Positions 49,073 to 58,391 of a stretch of 64,000 bases of DNA are shown here, one piece after another (positions within the stretch are counted from its first letter, which is position 1; every line of letters starts with the position of its first letter). Source of the stretch: JAGNHS01 sp964609695 (GTDB lineage: Bacteria; Bdellovibrionota; UBA2428); contig CAZSSP010000010.1 in NCBI GenBank assembly GCA_964609695.1, forward strand, positions 4,887-68,886. The letters run 5' to 3'. The position numbers and the translations under genes were made by a program. Below the pieces are notes generated by a model. The model ran no database searches. It had not been told where the DNA came from and saw only the letters and a program-made list of their open reading frames with translations.

Positions 49073-52000
49073 ATGCTACTCTACTCAAGGAAGGCTCTTT
49101 TTTTAAGAATTTCATTTTGCCTTGCTTCAGTTTCTATTCACTCACGAGAAGACACAAAAAAAATTACTCAGTTCTCCGAACTCTCACCTCGAATGCGCAC
49201 AACGCTTGAAGAAATCATGGATAGACTTGCCGTAGCTCAAATGGAAGTTTCTCAAAGCTTTGACAAAAAAAATCGGATACAACGCTACAGAAACATCCTT
49301 GAAGTTGAACACACCGATGCCGACAATGCTTTTATTCGCATTCAAAAAGATCCCCAAGGTTACCAAATAAATCATGTCACCATCAGCACTGGTCTCATTA
49401 ACAATCTGCTCAAGAAAAGCACTTCCGAAACAGAAGCGTCAGAACTTTTGGCCGGTATATTTGCACACGAATATGTTCATCCCATTGAAGTTAGGGATCC
49501 TGCAGGAATTGGAAGTAGATGGGGTGAATGGCGCTCTAGCCAAGCTATCGAAATTCGTTCTGATACTCAGGCCATTGAACTACTTAAAAAAGCTCATCTA
49601 CCTGCAAATTCACTCTTAAGAGCTCTTGAATTTATCTTACCTGAAATCTCTACAGACAATCACAGTGTTGATCAAGCAGCCCTATCTACATTGCAAAGCC
49701 ATCCAGAATTTCGCTTTAGAAAATTCATTCAAAGGCTTGCGTTGAGTTACGACCGTTATGAAAATGGCGAAGAAGAAATTATTCCTTTAAAGACAACTCT
49801 CAGTAAAAGCGAAAATTTTCCATCCGTCACAAAAGAAAGCACAGACACAACATTTAAAGAGTTTTCTAGCATCGCTGAGACTCTTAACTTCATTGAATCC
49901 TTGAAGGGAAAAAAAACTACTAATTTTATACGAAGTTCTGACCACTTATCTGAACAGTTGACTCATGCTGTCTTATCTTTAAACGAAAAACTTATGACAG
50001 TAGAGCCAACCTCTTTAAGCCATTCAGAGGTAGAACGAATCGCAAAGCTAAACTTAAATTTAGGTTTACAAAAAAACTACCCTCATCTTGATTTAAATAT
50101 TAATGAGCATTCCGCAATTGGGAAGCTCCACAAGAATACTTTTTTAGAACTCATCGAAAAAGTTCCCCTTTATCAAGATCCACGTTATCAAAGCCGAGTC
50201 ATTCCACAGTTGAAGCAGCAGTGGAGAAAAGCCAAAATGAGTTATGAGATTTCTGAACAGGTCCAAGCTTCACGTATGGTGCTACCCCAAAAAAATTTAG
50301 TCAAAGAATTTGAAGCTGAGTTCCTAAAGATGATACACGAGCTCGACTTTCCGACATACCCAATCTCTAAACTCGATATTGAGTATCAACTTCCACTTTA
50401 CGATCTATTTATGAAGGAAAGGTGGCCTAAACTTTCAGATGAAAAAAGATTCAATTTTTTTGTCGACGCAGACAACTTTAGTTTTCCAGTGCCAACAAAG
50501 GGAATGAGCGATGACTTCTACGATTCTCATCTATACGCAAAGCCAATGCCCAATCAATATTATGTAGATCTCGAAACTAAGGTGCAATCCTGGCATGACA
50601 AAGTTTTTTCTGTGAAAACACCAGAAGCCTCACTTGCAAGACACTCTATAGCAAAGCATTTTTGGGACAAGCGTGGTCATTACGCCACTTGGGAAATTCT
50701 TCAAGGAAAAACATCACAATTCGACTGGGATTTCGTTTTTAAAGAACTTGGAATTGAAAAAAGCGAGGGTTTAAGAAAAATCGCAAGCTCTGTAAAAGAG
50801 TTTACAGAAAGTTCTGATTATTTAAAATTTATCGAATATCAAAGAAAACTTTACCCAGATGACAGTTCCGGTAAATCTCTAAAAAATCGTACCCGTATTG
50901 AATGGATGTCTAGCGAACTTCTTCCATGGATCAAAGGTGAGCACAACGCTCATATTACAGATCCTAAACTTAGAAACTATTGTCAAAAATCTTCAGCGGT
51001 GCTTAGAACTTACTTAAGAAATCCTGAAATATTTCGTGAAGAATATTTAAACAAGTTAACGTCGCAACTCAATTTGTTAGGCCCCGATGTAGACGCAAAT
51101 GACTTTGGTCGTGCCCACAATACCACGATGTTAAATATTGTTGGAGCCAATTGGCCTGACTTTTGGGGCGAACGAAGTTTAGAAGAAAAATTTGCGGTAA
51201 ATTTAGTTCTTGTTACTGATCTTTATGGGCTTGCGGTTGATCAATCCAGCATGAGCGAAGCCTCAAAGAAACGCCTTCTTAAAAAACTCTACCTTGATCA
51301 ATTGCCTGACTCAGTATTGACAAATGAATTTAAAATTAAAGGGCGAACACAAAGACCTTGGCCAGTCTATAGCGAAACAGAACATCGCCTCGAACACCCA
51401 AAACTCACTAAAACACTCATTCGCCATGGTCTCGTTGATTCTTTTAGCCATTTACTCTCCATTAAAAGTCCAATTCTCTATCCAGATGACACAAAAAGTA
51501 AAACTTCTGAGCTCACCCTCCACCTCAAATTGCTGGAGAGACATCGTGAATTTTTAGAAAAAGAACTTAGCTCCATTCAAGAACTTCACCCACAAAAACA
51601 AGCTAGTGCGCTCAATGCATTTTGTGAACGAGTCTATTCACCTTTAAAAGAGCTCACGATTTCAAGAGACTTTTATGATGATTTAAGACAAAAAACTCTT
51701 GATGTTCTCAAGAAATCCGATGCACTACCCAAGGAAAAAATAAAGATTTTTAATCATCTGAGTTCTGGAGGAGGTTTTGCTGCCAGTGATCGATATTGGG
51801 AATTTGAATTATTTCCTCTTCTTAAAAACGAAAGTATGAGCAACTTAGAACCCTTGATCGACTGCCTCAAGCACAATGGAATAAGAGACTCTGCTCTTCG
51901 TCTCAAGGCTTCTACTTGGATCACTGAAAAATTCATAGCTAAAAACTCACTTAGCAAATTAGCTCAAGCGCTAGATACATTTGATTTAATGATGCCCGGA

Positions 52001-53833
52001 GGTTCATCCCAAAAAGATGAAACCCTAGAAAAAATTGCTTGGAATTTATCACTATCAAGACCCAAAGATTTAAAAATTATTGAAGAACACAAATCGACCA
52101 ATTGGCGACGCATCAACCCACTCACCATTAACAAAGCTTCAGCAATGTCCCAGTACATACATGATTTCACTCGTGAAGAAATTATGGAATGGATGAGCTA
52201 TATTTCCAAAGATCCCCCAGGTGAACTGCCTGAAAGCATAAAAAACTTTTTAAGAAAAAGAGCCAATGATGCCGAAAAAAATAGCTGGGTGGGTCGTACT
52301 TTAAGAGGCAAAAGCGATTTCATTGACCACCCAGACGAAGCACTTTTCCAAAAAATTGAGAGTCTGGTCAATAATCTTTCCGCTCAAGAAAAAATACCCC
52401 TCTTAGAACTTTGTCTTCATAGCGGCGTCTCTCCTTTAAACGCAGATCCACAAATGAGATCCCTTGTCATGAAACATTTTCTTAAAATTGAACCTTCTAG
52501 CAAAGAAGGCCAATATTTGGAGGCATTTTTAGATTCTATTCCATCTCATGAAGTGGGATCAACATTGGCATTTAAAATGAGTCAACAAGCAAAGTCAGGT
52601 CTTAAGGAAAGTTTTCAAGTCTTCAAAGCACCTGGGATAAAAGCTGGCCAAGGTGCTGCAACTTTTGATTTACTCGGAGCTGAGAACTCACCAGCACTTC
52701 AAGATTTAAAAGATAATGCAAGACCAATGGACAAGGCAGAAATCATTGAGCTTCTAAGAAAGGAACTGACCCCTATTGAGAAAATGCAAATTGGAGAATT
52801 AGTAGAGATTTTAGGCAGCGCAAGTTTAAAGACAGTGGTCTTAGCAAAGTCTCGTATCGGCGGTGAGCTTGTTATTGCAGTTCAAAACCCGAGAGCGGAA
52901 TCCCAAGTTCGCACCCATCTTAAGTATGCTAAGCGTTTTTTAGAAAACCTTGAAAAGCGAGGGCTCATTGAACAAAGCAAACTTGTAAAATCATTTGTTG
53001 TGGCCCTTGAAAGACAGCTTAAAGAAGAGCTGAAGATGAAACATGAAGCCCAAAAAATTTCTCAGGCCAGCAGCGTTTTCACTAGGGTGAATCACACCAT
53101 GAAAGCAGAACTAGATGGTTGGAAGCTTAATGTTCCGCAGCTTAAATTAGGATTTAAAGCTCGCGATAATATTCTTTTCATGAAAAAAGCCAACGGGATG
53201 ACCTTTGATAAGTTAAGTCCTGATCTAAAAGAACACATTGGACCCATCTTAGTTAGAGCCAATCTTAGGGGACTTTTAAGTTATGGTTGGATTGATGCCG
53301 ATCGACACATTCGAAATCAACTCATAGATGTTGATACAAAAACACTTCACCTTATCGATTTCGGACAAGGAGAAAAACTCGTCACTGGACATTTCTGGCA
53401 AAACGACGATCGTACCCACCTTATTGATCTATTAGCTTCAATTCAGGAAAAAAATTCCAAACTGCTAGTTGAGACTGCGGTTAAAATGTCGAAAACTTCT
53501 AACATTAAAGATCGAGATAGTTTGATTCAAAAAATTAGTCCTATATTTCAAGAGCAAGATTTTAAAAAACTCTCACTAACTCTACTAGAAACACTAGCTG
53601 AAAACGGGATTGTTTTAGAAGATCGCTTTTCCGTAGGTGCCATAAAAGGTCTTCTGACTCTCTATTCGGAGCCATATGTAAGCCATGAAGTGTTCAAGAA
53701 AATTTTGGCTGAAGAGGCTTTGATTGCAGCCAAAGCACGTCTTCCTAGCCGCATGATTTCCTCAATTAAACAAAATGGATTTTCAAAAACTTGCAAAGAA
53801 GCTTTTAGTCTTATTCGTGGGCAAAGGAGATAG
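49073..53833 (+). CDS. Giant M48-like protease/ABC1-UbiB kinase fusion protein
   Basis: The 1586-residue frame has a signal-like N terminus (ALFLRISFCLASVS). Residues about 100-210 resemble M48 peptidases: LAGIFAHEYVH (HExxH 132-136) and QAIEIRSDTQAIELL with the third-ligand Glu and Asp. Residues about 210-1160 are mostly helical and match no family I know. Residues about 1180-1480 follow the ABC1/UbiB atypical kinase pattern: KAGQ (1190-1193, the KxGQ motif), LKDNARPM, ELVIAVQNP (1265-1273, VAVKVQRPG-like but the ATP lysine is Ala1269), DADRHIRNQ (Asp1410, Asn1415) and LIDFG (Asp1429). So catalytic Asp, Asn and DFG are kept while the VAIK lysine is lost. It follows a secreted PLD gene. Protease plus kinase-like fusion is new to me. 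Confidence 0.72.
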   Translation: MLLYSRKALFLRISFCLASVSIHSREDTKKITQFSELSPRMRTTLEEIMDRLAVAQMEVSQSFDKKNRIQRYRNILEVEHTDADNAFIRIQKDPQGYQINHVTISTGLINNLLKKSTSETEASELLAGIFAHEYVHPIEVRDPAGIGSRWGEWRSSQAIEIRSDTQAIELLKKAHLPANSLLRALEFILPEISTDNHSVDQAALSTLQSHPEFRFRKFIQRLALSYDRYENGEEEIIPLKTTLSKSENFPSVTKESTDTTFKEFSSIAETLNFIESLKGKKTTNFIRSSDHLSEQLTHAVLSLNEKLMTVEPTSLSHSEVERIAKLNLNLGLQKNYPHLDLNINEHSAIGKLHKNTFLELIEKVPLYQDPRYQSRVIPQLKQQWRKAKMSYEISEQVQASRMVLPQKNLVKEFEAEFLKMIHELDFPTYPISKLDIEYQLPLYDLFMKERWPKLSDEKRFNFFVDADNFSFPVPTKGMSDDFYDSHLYAKPMPNQYYVDLETKVQSWHDKVFSVKTPEASLARHSIAKHFWDKRGHYATWEILQGKTSQFDWDFVFKELGIEKSEGLRKIASSVKEFTESSDYLKFIEYQRKLYPDDSSGKSLKNRTRIEWMSSELLPWIKGEHNAHITDPKLRNYCQKSSAVLRTYLRNPEIFREEYLNKLTSQLNLLGPDVDANDFGRAHNTTMLNIVGANWPDFWGERSLEEKFAVNLVLVTDLYGLAVDQSSMSEASKKRLLKKLYLDQLPDSVLTNEFKIKGRTQRPWPVYSETEHRLEHPKLTKTLIRHGLVDSFSHLLSIKSPILYPDDTKSKTSELTLHLKLLERHREFLEKELSSIQELHPQKQASALNAFCERVYSPLKELTISRDFYDDLRQKTLDVLKKSDALPKEKIKIFNHLSSGGGFAASDRYWEFELFPLLKNESMSNLEPLIDCLKHNGIRDSALRLKASTWITEKFIAKNSLSKLAQALDTFDLMMPGGSSQKDETLEKIAWNLSLSRPKDLKIIEEHKSTNWRRINPLTINKASAMSQYIHDFTREEIMEWMSYISKDPPGELPESIKNFLRKRANDAEKNSWVGRTLRGKSDFIDHPDEALFQKIESLVNNLSAQEKIPLLELCLHSGVSPLNADPQMRSLVMKHFLKIEPSSKEGQYLEAFLDSIPSHEVGSTLAFKMSQQAKSGLKESFQVFKAPGIKAGQGAATFDLLGAENSPALQDLKDNARPMDKAEIIELLRKELTPIEKMQIGELVEILGSASLKTVVLAKSRIGGELVIAVQNPRAESQVRTHLKYAKRFLENLEKRGLIEQSKLVKSFVVALERQLKEELKMKHEAQKISQASSVFTRVNHTMKAELDGWKLNVPQLKLGFKARDNILFMKKANGMTFDKLSPDLKEHIGPILVRANLRGLLSYGWIDADRHIRNQLIDVDTKTLHLIDFGQGEKLVTGHFWQNDDRTHLIDLLASIQEKNSKLLVETAVKMSKTSNIKDRDSLIQKISPIFQEQDFKKLSLTLLETLAENGIVLEDRFSVGAIKGLLTLYSEPYVSHEVFKKILAEEALIAAKARLPSRMISSIKQNGFSKTCKEAFSLIRGQRR

Positions 53834-53899
53834 TTAAAGAACTATACTAGTTTAAGAATTATCTACACGATTATCAAAATATAAATTGACGTTTAATTT

Positions 53900-54259
53900 T
53901 CATTTCTTTGATTTCACAATCACCTTACAACCCGCCATTGCAAACTTCTTCATATCGAAAGGCATTTTGCTTGGCATTTCCATTTTTCCCATTTCCGCCA
54001 TGACTTTTTTATTAACTTGATTACGGTGAGCTTTAGACTTGTAAACTACAAATGCAAAGACTGCTGTCTCGTCACTTTTCAAATTACACATTTTCTTGAA
54101 ACCGAGGCCGTGTTTTGAAAAATCATCAATGACAGACTCATAATAACTTAGAGCCCCATGCTTCATCCAAAGTTTAGATCCCCAAATAGCCATCTTCTTA
54201 TAGGACCTTATGTTTTTGCGTTTAATGGGTATTAGGTATCCGTCTAAATATTGAGCCAT
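53900..54259 (-). CDS. DUF1428 family protein
   Basis: The 119-residue protein matches the DUF1428 (PF07237) pattern: YLDGYLIPIKRKN, YKKMAIWGSKLWMKHGALSYYE, and FVVYKSKAHRNQVNKKVM near the middle. GGAGG precedes ATG by about 6 bases. The family is a ferredoxin-like alpha/beta fold of unknown function. The usual GxK-type C-terminal motif (MAGCKVIV) is present. Confidence 0.85.
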   Translation of the reverse strand: MAQYLDGYLIPIKRKNIRSYKKMAIWGSKLWMKHGALSYYESVIDDFSKHGLGFKKMCNLKSDETAVFAFVVYKSKAHRNQVNKKVMAEMGKMEMPSKMPFDMKKFAMAGCKVIVKSKK

Positions 54260-54310
54260 GACATTCCTCCATAGTTACACTGAAGATGATTATAATGCGT
54301 TATCATCTTT

Positions 54311-54426
54311 CATTAGTCCCTCAATAAAAATATTTCCTAAAGACACGGCAGGGCACCCCCTTCCTCAGGTCTTCGCCCGACGGGCTCGACCTTCGGGAAC
54401 CCCGAGTGTCTTTAGGAAATATTTTT
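54311..54426. repeat. Palindromic repeat element, copy 1 (21-bp perfect arms)
   Basis: Arms 54326-54346 (AAAAATATTTCCTAAAGACAC, 21 bases; only positions and ends given: starts AAAAATATTT, ends AAAGACAC) and 54406-54426 are perfectly complementary over 21 bp, extending imperfectly to about 30 bp. The 59-base head has two more hairpins (GCCCGACGGGC and TCGGGAACCCCGA). A second copy is at 55705-55740. On the minus strand it follows the HEIGH gene stop and could terminate it. Confidence 0.85.
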
Positions 54427-54499
54427 GTTAAGAGGCTAAGCCACGTTTAAAATTGAGTCTCAAAGTCCGAACTTTAACGAACAGACTAAGAGTTAAAAT

Positions 54500-55480
54500 T
54501 TAGGGAATAAGTCCCACTAGAGTCAACTCAGTATTCAACAAGTCGATAAATCTTTGGCATTGGACCTCGCGTGAATTACTTATCTTTATTTTTTCGGTAC
54601 GCATGTCCAAGATCCACTTTGAACTTATTTTAAACACAGTATTAAGTAACAATTTCGATTTTGAATGATCACGTTGATAGCCCTTAGAAAAAAAAATTTT
54701 TCCGATATAAGCTCTAACGGGTTGTAGAAATTCATGCGCATTATCAGAGGTAGTTGATTCTAAGGTTCCAGCAGTTTCAGCAAATCTCCTATTTTCCCTT
54801 CTTGGATTTGTCCCATATAGTTTATTGAGGCTCGTTTCCATTATAAGCGGGTCCCGAGAATAAAGAGCTACTAACAAATCACTGAACAATTCTTCATAAG
54901 AGGATCTTAAGAAATCACTATCATAAAACATTTTCCTAAGCTCGTTTACCGGTATTCCTAATTTAGTAGCCATTGGATTGAGGGTTGTTTCAATATTCGA
55001 ATACCAATCGGGGGAATCATAATTGAACCCCGCTGCTCTCTTTGCAGCTTTTTCTTCGCCAACGCTTGCAGCTACCCAACTAACAAAAGAATCATGAAAT
55101 ATGCCATGTCCTATTTCGTGAACAAAAATTGCTTCGTGATCAAGAACGGTCCAGTCGCCTTCCTTAGTGGGCATTCTATCAAGCTGGATACATCGACGAA
55201 CACAACAGTAACCTGACTCAACTACACTTCCTGCAATACCAGTTGTGCTAGGCGAAAATATAAGATCTCCAACTAAATCGGACTCAACAAGCTTTTGTGT
55301 AACAGTATTTAGCCACTCTATTCTTCGACTAGTAAAAAATTGGCTATTTGGTAGCATTCTCAAGAGAAAAGCGCAGGTAGGTAAAACCGCCCAAGAATTT
55401 TCCAAACTGCACAAAGAAATGACGAATACAACAGTCAGCCTTATGAAAGGTATGAATATTTTGGCAGAGTCACGTTTCAC
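54500..55480 (-). CDS. Secreted zincin-like metalloprotease candidate
   Basis: The 326-residue protein starts at GTG and has a signal peptide (LTVVFVISLCSLENSWA). Zinc motif VHEIGHGIFH (HEIGH 121-125) is followed 70 residues later by SSYEELFSDL (Glu196/197), a likely third ligand as in gluzincins. Four Cys (YCCVRRC and TCAF) may form disulfides. It lies between copies of the palindromic repeat (54311-54426 and 55705-55740). The third ligand and the substrate are inference. Confidence 0.65.
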   Translation of the reverse strand: MKRDSAKIFIPFIRLTVVFVISLCSLENSWAVLPTCAFLLRMLPNSQFFTSRRIEWLNTVTQKLVESDLVGDLIFSPSTTGIAGSVVESGYCCVRRCIQLDRMPTKEGDWTVLDHEAIFVHEIGHGIFHDSFVSWVAASVGEEKAAKRAAGFNYDSPDWYSNIETTLNPMATKLGIPVNELRKMFYDSDFLRSSYEELFSDLLVALYSRDPLIMETSLNKLYGTNPRRENRRFAETAGTLESTTSDNAHEFLQPVRAYIGKIFFSKGYQRDHSKSKLLLNTVFKISSKWILDMRTEKIKISNSREVQCQRFIDLLNTELTLVGLIP

Positions 55481-55590
55481 AGAATTAATACGGCCCCTTT
55501 TCTCAGAGCTTATCGGCTATTTTAAGCTAAAATTAAATATTACTCAGTAATGACCACCATCTTTAGAGCGGCAAAAGTATCGCGATCATA

Positions 55591-55630
55591 AAACCAATGT
55601 CTAAAATCTGACTTTTATCGTCGAAAGTCC
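55591..55630 (+). repeat. Dispersed repeat, copy 2
   Basis: Matches 46441-46480 at 31 of 40 positions. The GACTTT/AAAGTC hairpin around it is perfect here. The 297-base gap 55481-55777 holds this repeat and copy 2 of the palindromic element, but no gene. Confidence 0.45.
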
Positions 55631-55704
55631 AAGCTTTTGGGTCGTTGTAATCAAAAGCAAAATAAAAAACGTGGAGCTTAAAACTAGTGAAGCTATTTGG
55701 GTTC

Positions 55705-55740
55705 CATTAATCCCTCAGTGAAAATATTTCCTAAAGACAC
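55705..55740 (+). repeat. Palindromic repeat element, copy 2 (half copy)
   Basis: Matches 54311-54346 at 33 of 36 positions (shared core AAAATATTTCCTAAAGACAC, exactly 20 bases). The next 35 bases (CGGGGGTACC onward, to GGGCGAAG) resemble the reverse complement of the other arm's inner part at 54361-54405. The second arm is absent and the plsC stop begins at 55778. So this is a half element, chimeric between the two halves of copy 1. Confidence 0.7.
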
Positions 55741-55777
55741 TCGGGGGTACCGGAAAGTTAAACCCTTTGGGCGAAGC

Positions 55778-56497
55778 TTAGTTTGTCGACTGCGCAAGAG
55801 CAGTGGCCATAGCTTCTCTGGCTTGGTCACGTAGCTTTGAATACTCATTGAGCTGAAATTTTGTAGCATCAATCGGTGGTAGTATTTTCGCATAAAGAGT
55901 TCCGGGTGCTTTAAGAGTCAACGACCCCTTGGGATTAATGTCGCCACTATTGTAAATTACGAAAGGAATAATTGGCACTTTTAAAGATATGGCCGAACGA
56001 AAAGCTCCACTTTTAAAAGGCCCGAGCGTTCCATCTTTAGAACGTGTGCCTTCTGGCGCCATCCAAATTTGCAAACCTGAGGAGAGACGCTTCGCAATCG
56101 CCTCAATACTTTTTTGAGCTGATTTTTTATCGCCCCGATGAATTTTTATATAATCACTAATGTAGAGTCCCCAACCAAAAACTGGAATATTAAAAAGAGA
56201 AGCTTTGGCTACCATTCGCAGAGATCCAGAAAAAACTGCATAGGCCACAGGTATATCGAGAAGACTTTGGTGGTTACCAATTATTATACAAGGTTTCTTG
56301 GGATCATAATTCTCTAAACCCTGAACTTTTACGTTGAGCCCAAATATTTTCAAAAAACTACGATTCCAAGTTTGAATTGACCAATCCTGAATCTTACGCC
56401 GACCGGGGACAAAGGGAGGGGACACCAAAACTAAGACGGCAAATGTGACTATGGTTAAGGGAATAATAAAAAGAATGAATTTTACAAATTTCAACAC
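55778..56497 (-). CDS. plsC: 1-acyl-sn-glycerol-3-phosphate acyltransferase
   Basis: Makes phosphatidate from lysophosphatidate and acyl-CoA/ACP in the inner membrane. The 239 residues have one N-terminal membrane helix, the NHQSLLDIP motif (HxxxxD), a FNIPVFGW block, and MAPEGTRSKDG with the substrate-binding EGTR. The length fits bacterial PlsC. It lies divergent from the acyl-CoA dehydrogenase gene. Its product feeds CdsA (23460-24293). A palindromic half element lies just after its stop. Confidence 0.95.
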   Translation of the reverse strand: MLKFVKFILFIIPLTIVTFAVLVLVSPPFVPGRRKIQDWSIQTWNRSFLKIFGLNVKVQGLENYDPKKPCIIIGNHQSLLDIPVAYAVFSGSLRMVAKASLFNIPVFGWGLYISDYIKIHRGDKKSAQKSIEAIAKRLSSGLQIWMAPEGTRSKDGTLGPFKSGAFRSAISLKVPIIPFVIYNSGDINPKGSLTLKAPGTLYAKILPPIDATKFQLNEYSKLRDQAREAMATALAQSTN

Positions 56498-56611
56498 CGC
56501 AACAGAATAGTGCTCCGCTCAAGAATTGAAAAGACTCAGTAATAAAATTCCACGAGCTTATTGGGGCTTGGAGCTTATCCTGTTAGTATAATTCCGTGGA
56601 GGATTTTCAAA

Positions 56612-58354
56612 ATGGCCATTGACCCAAAAAGCAGTTTTATGCGCAGTCTCTGTATCGGTGGAATAAACGAAGACATCATCTTCCCTTATCCCAAAATGAA
56701 AGATGAAGAAAAGCAAACTTGCCGATCGGTGCTCGACACTTTGGACAATTGGCTCAAAGACAAAGATCCTCAATTCAGACAATGGGACGCCAAAGGCGAA
56801 CTTCCCAATGAAATTCTAGAAGAGATGAAGCAATTAGGTCTCTTTGGACTTATTATCCCTGAAGATTTTGGCGGAATGGGTTTTAGCACTTCTGCTTATT
56901 CAAGAATGATTCAAGGCCTAGTTTATCACGATGGCTCAGTAGCTATCACAGCTGGAGCCCACTCTAGTATCGGAATGCGCGGACTTTTGATGTTTGGAAA
57001 CAAAGAGCAAAAAGAACGCTATCTTTCAAAACTCGCTTCCGGCGAAATGATTGCCGCATATTGTCTGACCGAGCCCGGCTCAGGATCAGATGCTGCTTCG
57101 ATTAAAACCAAAGCCATAAAAAATGGCGATGAATGGCTCCTTAATGGTCAAAAGCTCTGGATCACTAATGGTGGTATTGCGGATTTCTTCACTGTTTTTG
57201 CTTCTACAGAAGGTGACGGCGGAAAGATGACCGCTTTCATCGTTACCAAAGACATGCCCGGCGTTAGCGTCGGTCCTCACGAAGACAAAATGGGCTTGCG
57301 CGCTAGCTCCACTACAACTGTGCATTTTGACAACGTTAAAGTTCCTCATGCCAATGTCCTCGGCGAAGTGGGCAAAGGCTTTAAAGTGGCCGTTAAAATT
57401 CTCAACAATGGCCGCACTGGTTTAGGGGGCGGTTCCATTGGTGGAATGAAACGCTGTATCTCAATGGCCGCTAAACATGCCAACGAACGAAAACAATTTG
57501 GTCAACCCATTGCTGAATTCGGTTTGATTAAAAAGAAAATCGGGCAAATGGCCGTAGATTGTTACACCACAGAAGCTGTTGTGAACATGGTTTCTGGACT
57601 AATTGATCAAGGCTACGAAGATTACGCCGTTGAAGCTGCTATCAGCAAAGTTTACGCCTCTGAAATGCTTTGGAAAACTGTCGACCAAGCTCTGCAAATT
57701 TCAGGCGGTAATGGCTATATGAAGGAATATCCCTACGAACGCATTATGCGTGATTGCCGAGTGAATAGAATTTTTGAAGGAACCAACGAAATCCTTCACC
57801 TCTTTATTTCCTTAACAGCCATGAGCGATGCTATCGATCAACTCAAAGAATTAGCTTCAACCGTTGGAAACATTGGCCAAGTTTTCTCCGATCCAATTAA
57901 AGGATTTGGAGTTTTTGCCAATTATGCTCGCAAACAAATTAAGTCTTCAACGGGTGTTGGCCAATCTACAATCTCTAAAGCTCACCCATCATTACGCGCT
58001 CAATGCGTGCTTTTCGAAAGCCATGTGCGCAAAATCAGCGCTGCGGTTGATCGAATTATTCGCAAACACGGTAAAGCCATTATCGGCAAACAATTTGCGA
58101 CAGAACGACTCGCTTCTATCATGATCGACATGTTTGTATTCGCTTGTACGTTAAGCCGGGTGTCTCAATCTATCGAAGAAAAGGGTGCGGAAGCAGCGCA
58201 AAAAGAAATTCAGATTCTTGAAACTTTTGCCTTCCAAGCCAACGATAGAATGCTCAACACTCACCGTATGATCGACGAAAATATCGATGAAAACATCAAG
58301 GACATCGCCATTTACATTTGTGAAAACGAGAAATATGTTTGGGATAACCTTTAA
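56612..58354 (+). CDS. Acyl-CoA dehydrogenase, long form
   Basis: FAD enzyme for the first step of beta-oxidation. ATG 56612 has GGAGG at 9-base spacing and is preferred over 56561. The 580 residues show LTEPGSGSDAAS, LWITNGGIADFFTVF, NGRTGLGGGSIGGMKRC, QISGGNGYMKEYPYERIMRD and IFEGTNEILHLFISL, in which Glu is catalytic. A C-terminal extension of about 180 residues is as in VLCAD/ACAD9-type proteins. The operon continues with MmgE/PrpD (38 bases) and an OmpA-like gene (1-base overlap). Confidence 0.93.
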   Translation: MAIDPKSSFMRSLCIGGINEDIIFPYPKMKDEEKQTCRSVLDTLDNWLKDKDPQFRQWDAKGELPNEILEEMKQLGLFGLIIPEDFGGMGFSTSAYSRMIQGLVYHDGSVAITAGAHSSIGMRGLLMFGNKEQKERYLSKLASGEMIAAYCLTEPGSGSDAASIKTKAIKNGDEWLLNGQKLWITNGGIADFFTVFASTEGDGGKMTAFIVTKDMPGVSVGPHEDKMGLRASSTTTVHFDNVKVPHANVLGEVGKGFKVAVKILNNGRTGLGGGSIGGMKRCISMAAKHANERKQFGQPIAEFGLIKKKIGQMAVDCYTTEAVVNMVSGLIDQGYEDYAVEAAISKVYASEMLWKTVDQALQISGGNGYMKEYPYERIMRDCRVNRIFEGTNEILHLFISLTAMSDAIDQLKELASTVGNIGQVFSDPIKGFGVFANYARKQIKSSTGVGQSTISKAHPSLRAQCVLFESHVRKISAAVDRIIRKHGKAIIGKQFATERLASIMIDMFVFACTLSRVSQSIEEKGAEAAQKEIQILETFAFQANDRMLNTHRMIDENIDENIKDIAIYICENEKYVWDNL

Positions 58355-58391
58355 TTATCAATTTCGATATTAAGGCCCTAGGAGAAGCCAG

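Noticed and set aside
55245..55550. 101-codon plus-strand ORF antisense to the HEIGH gene
   Set aside because: The minus-strand gene has a signal peptide and zinc motif; the antisense frame has no recognisable features.
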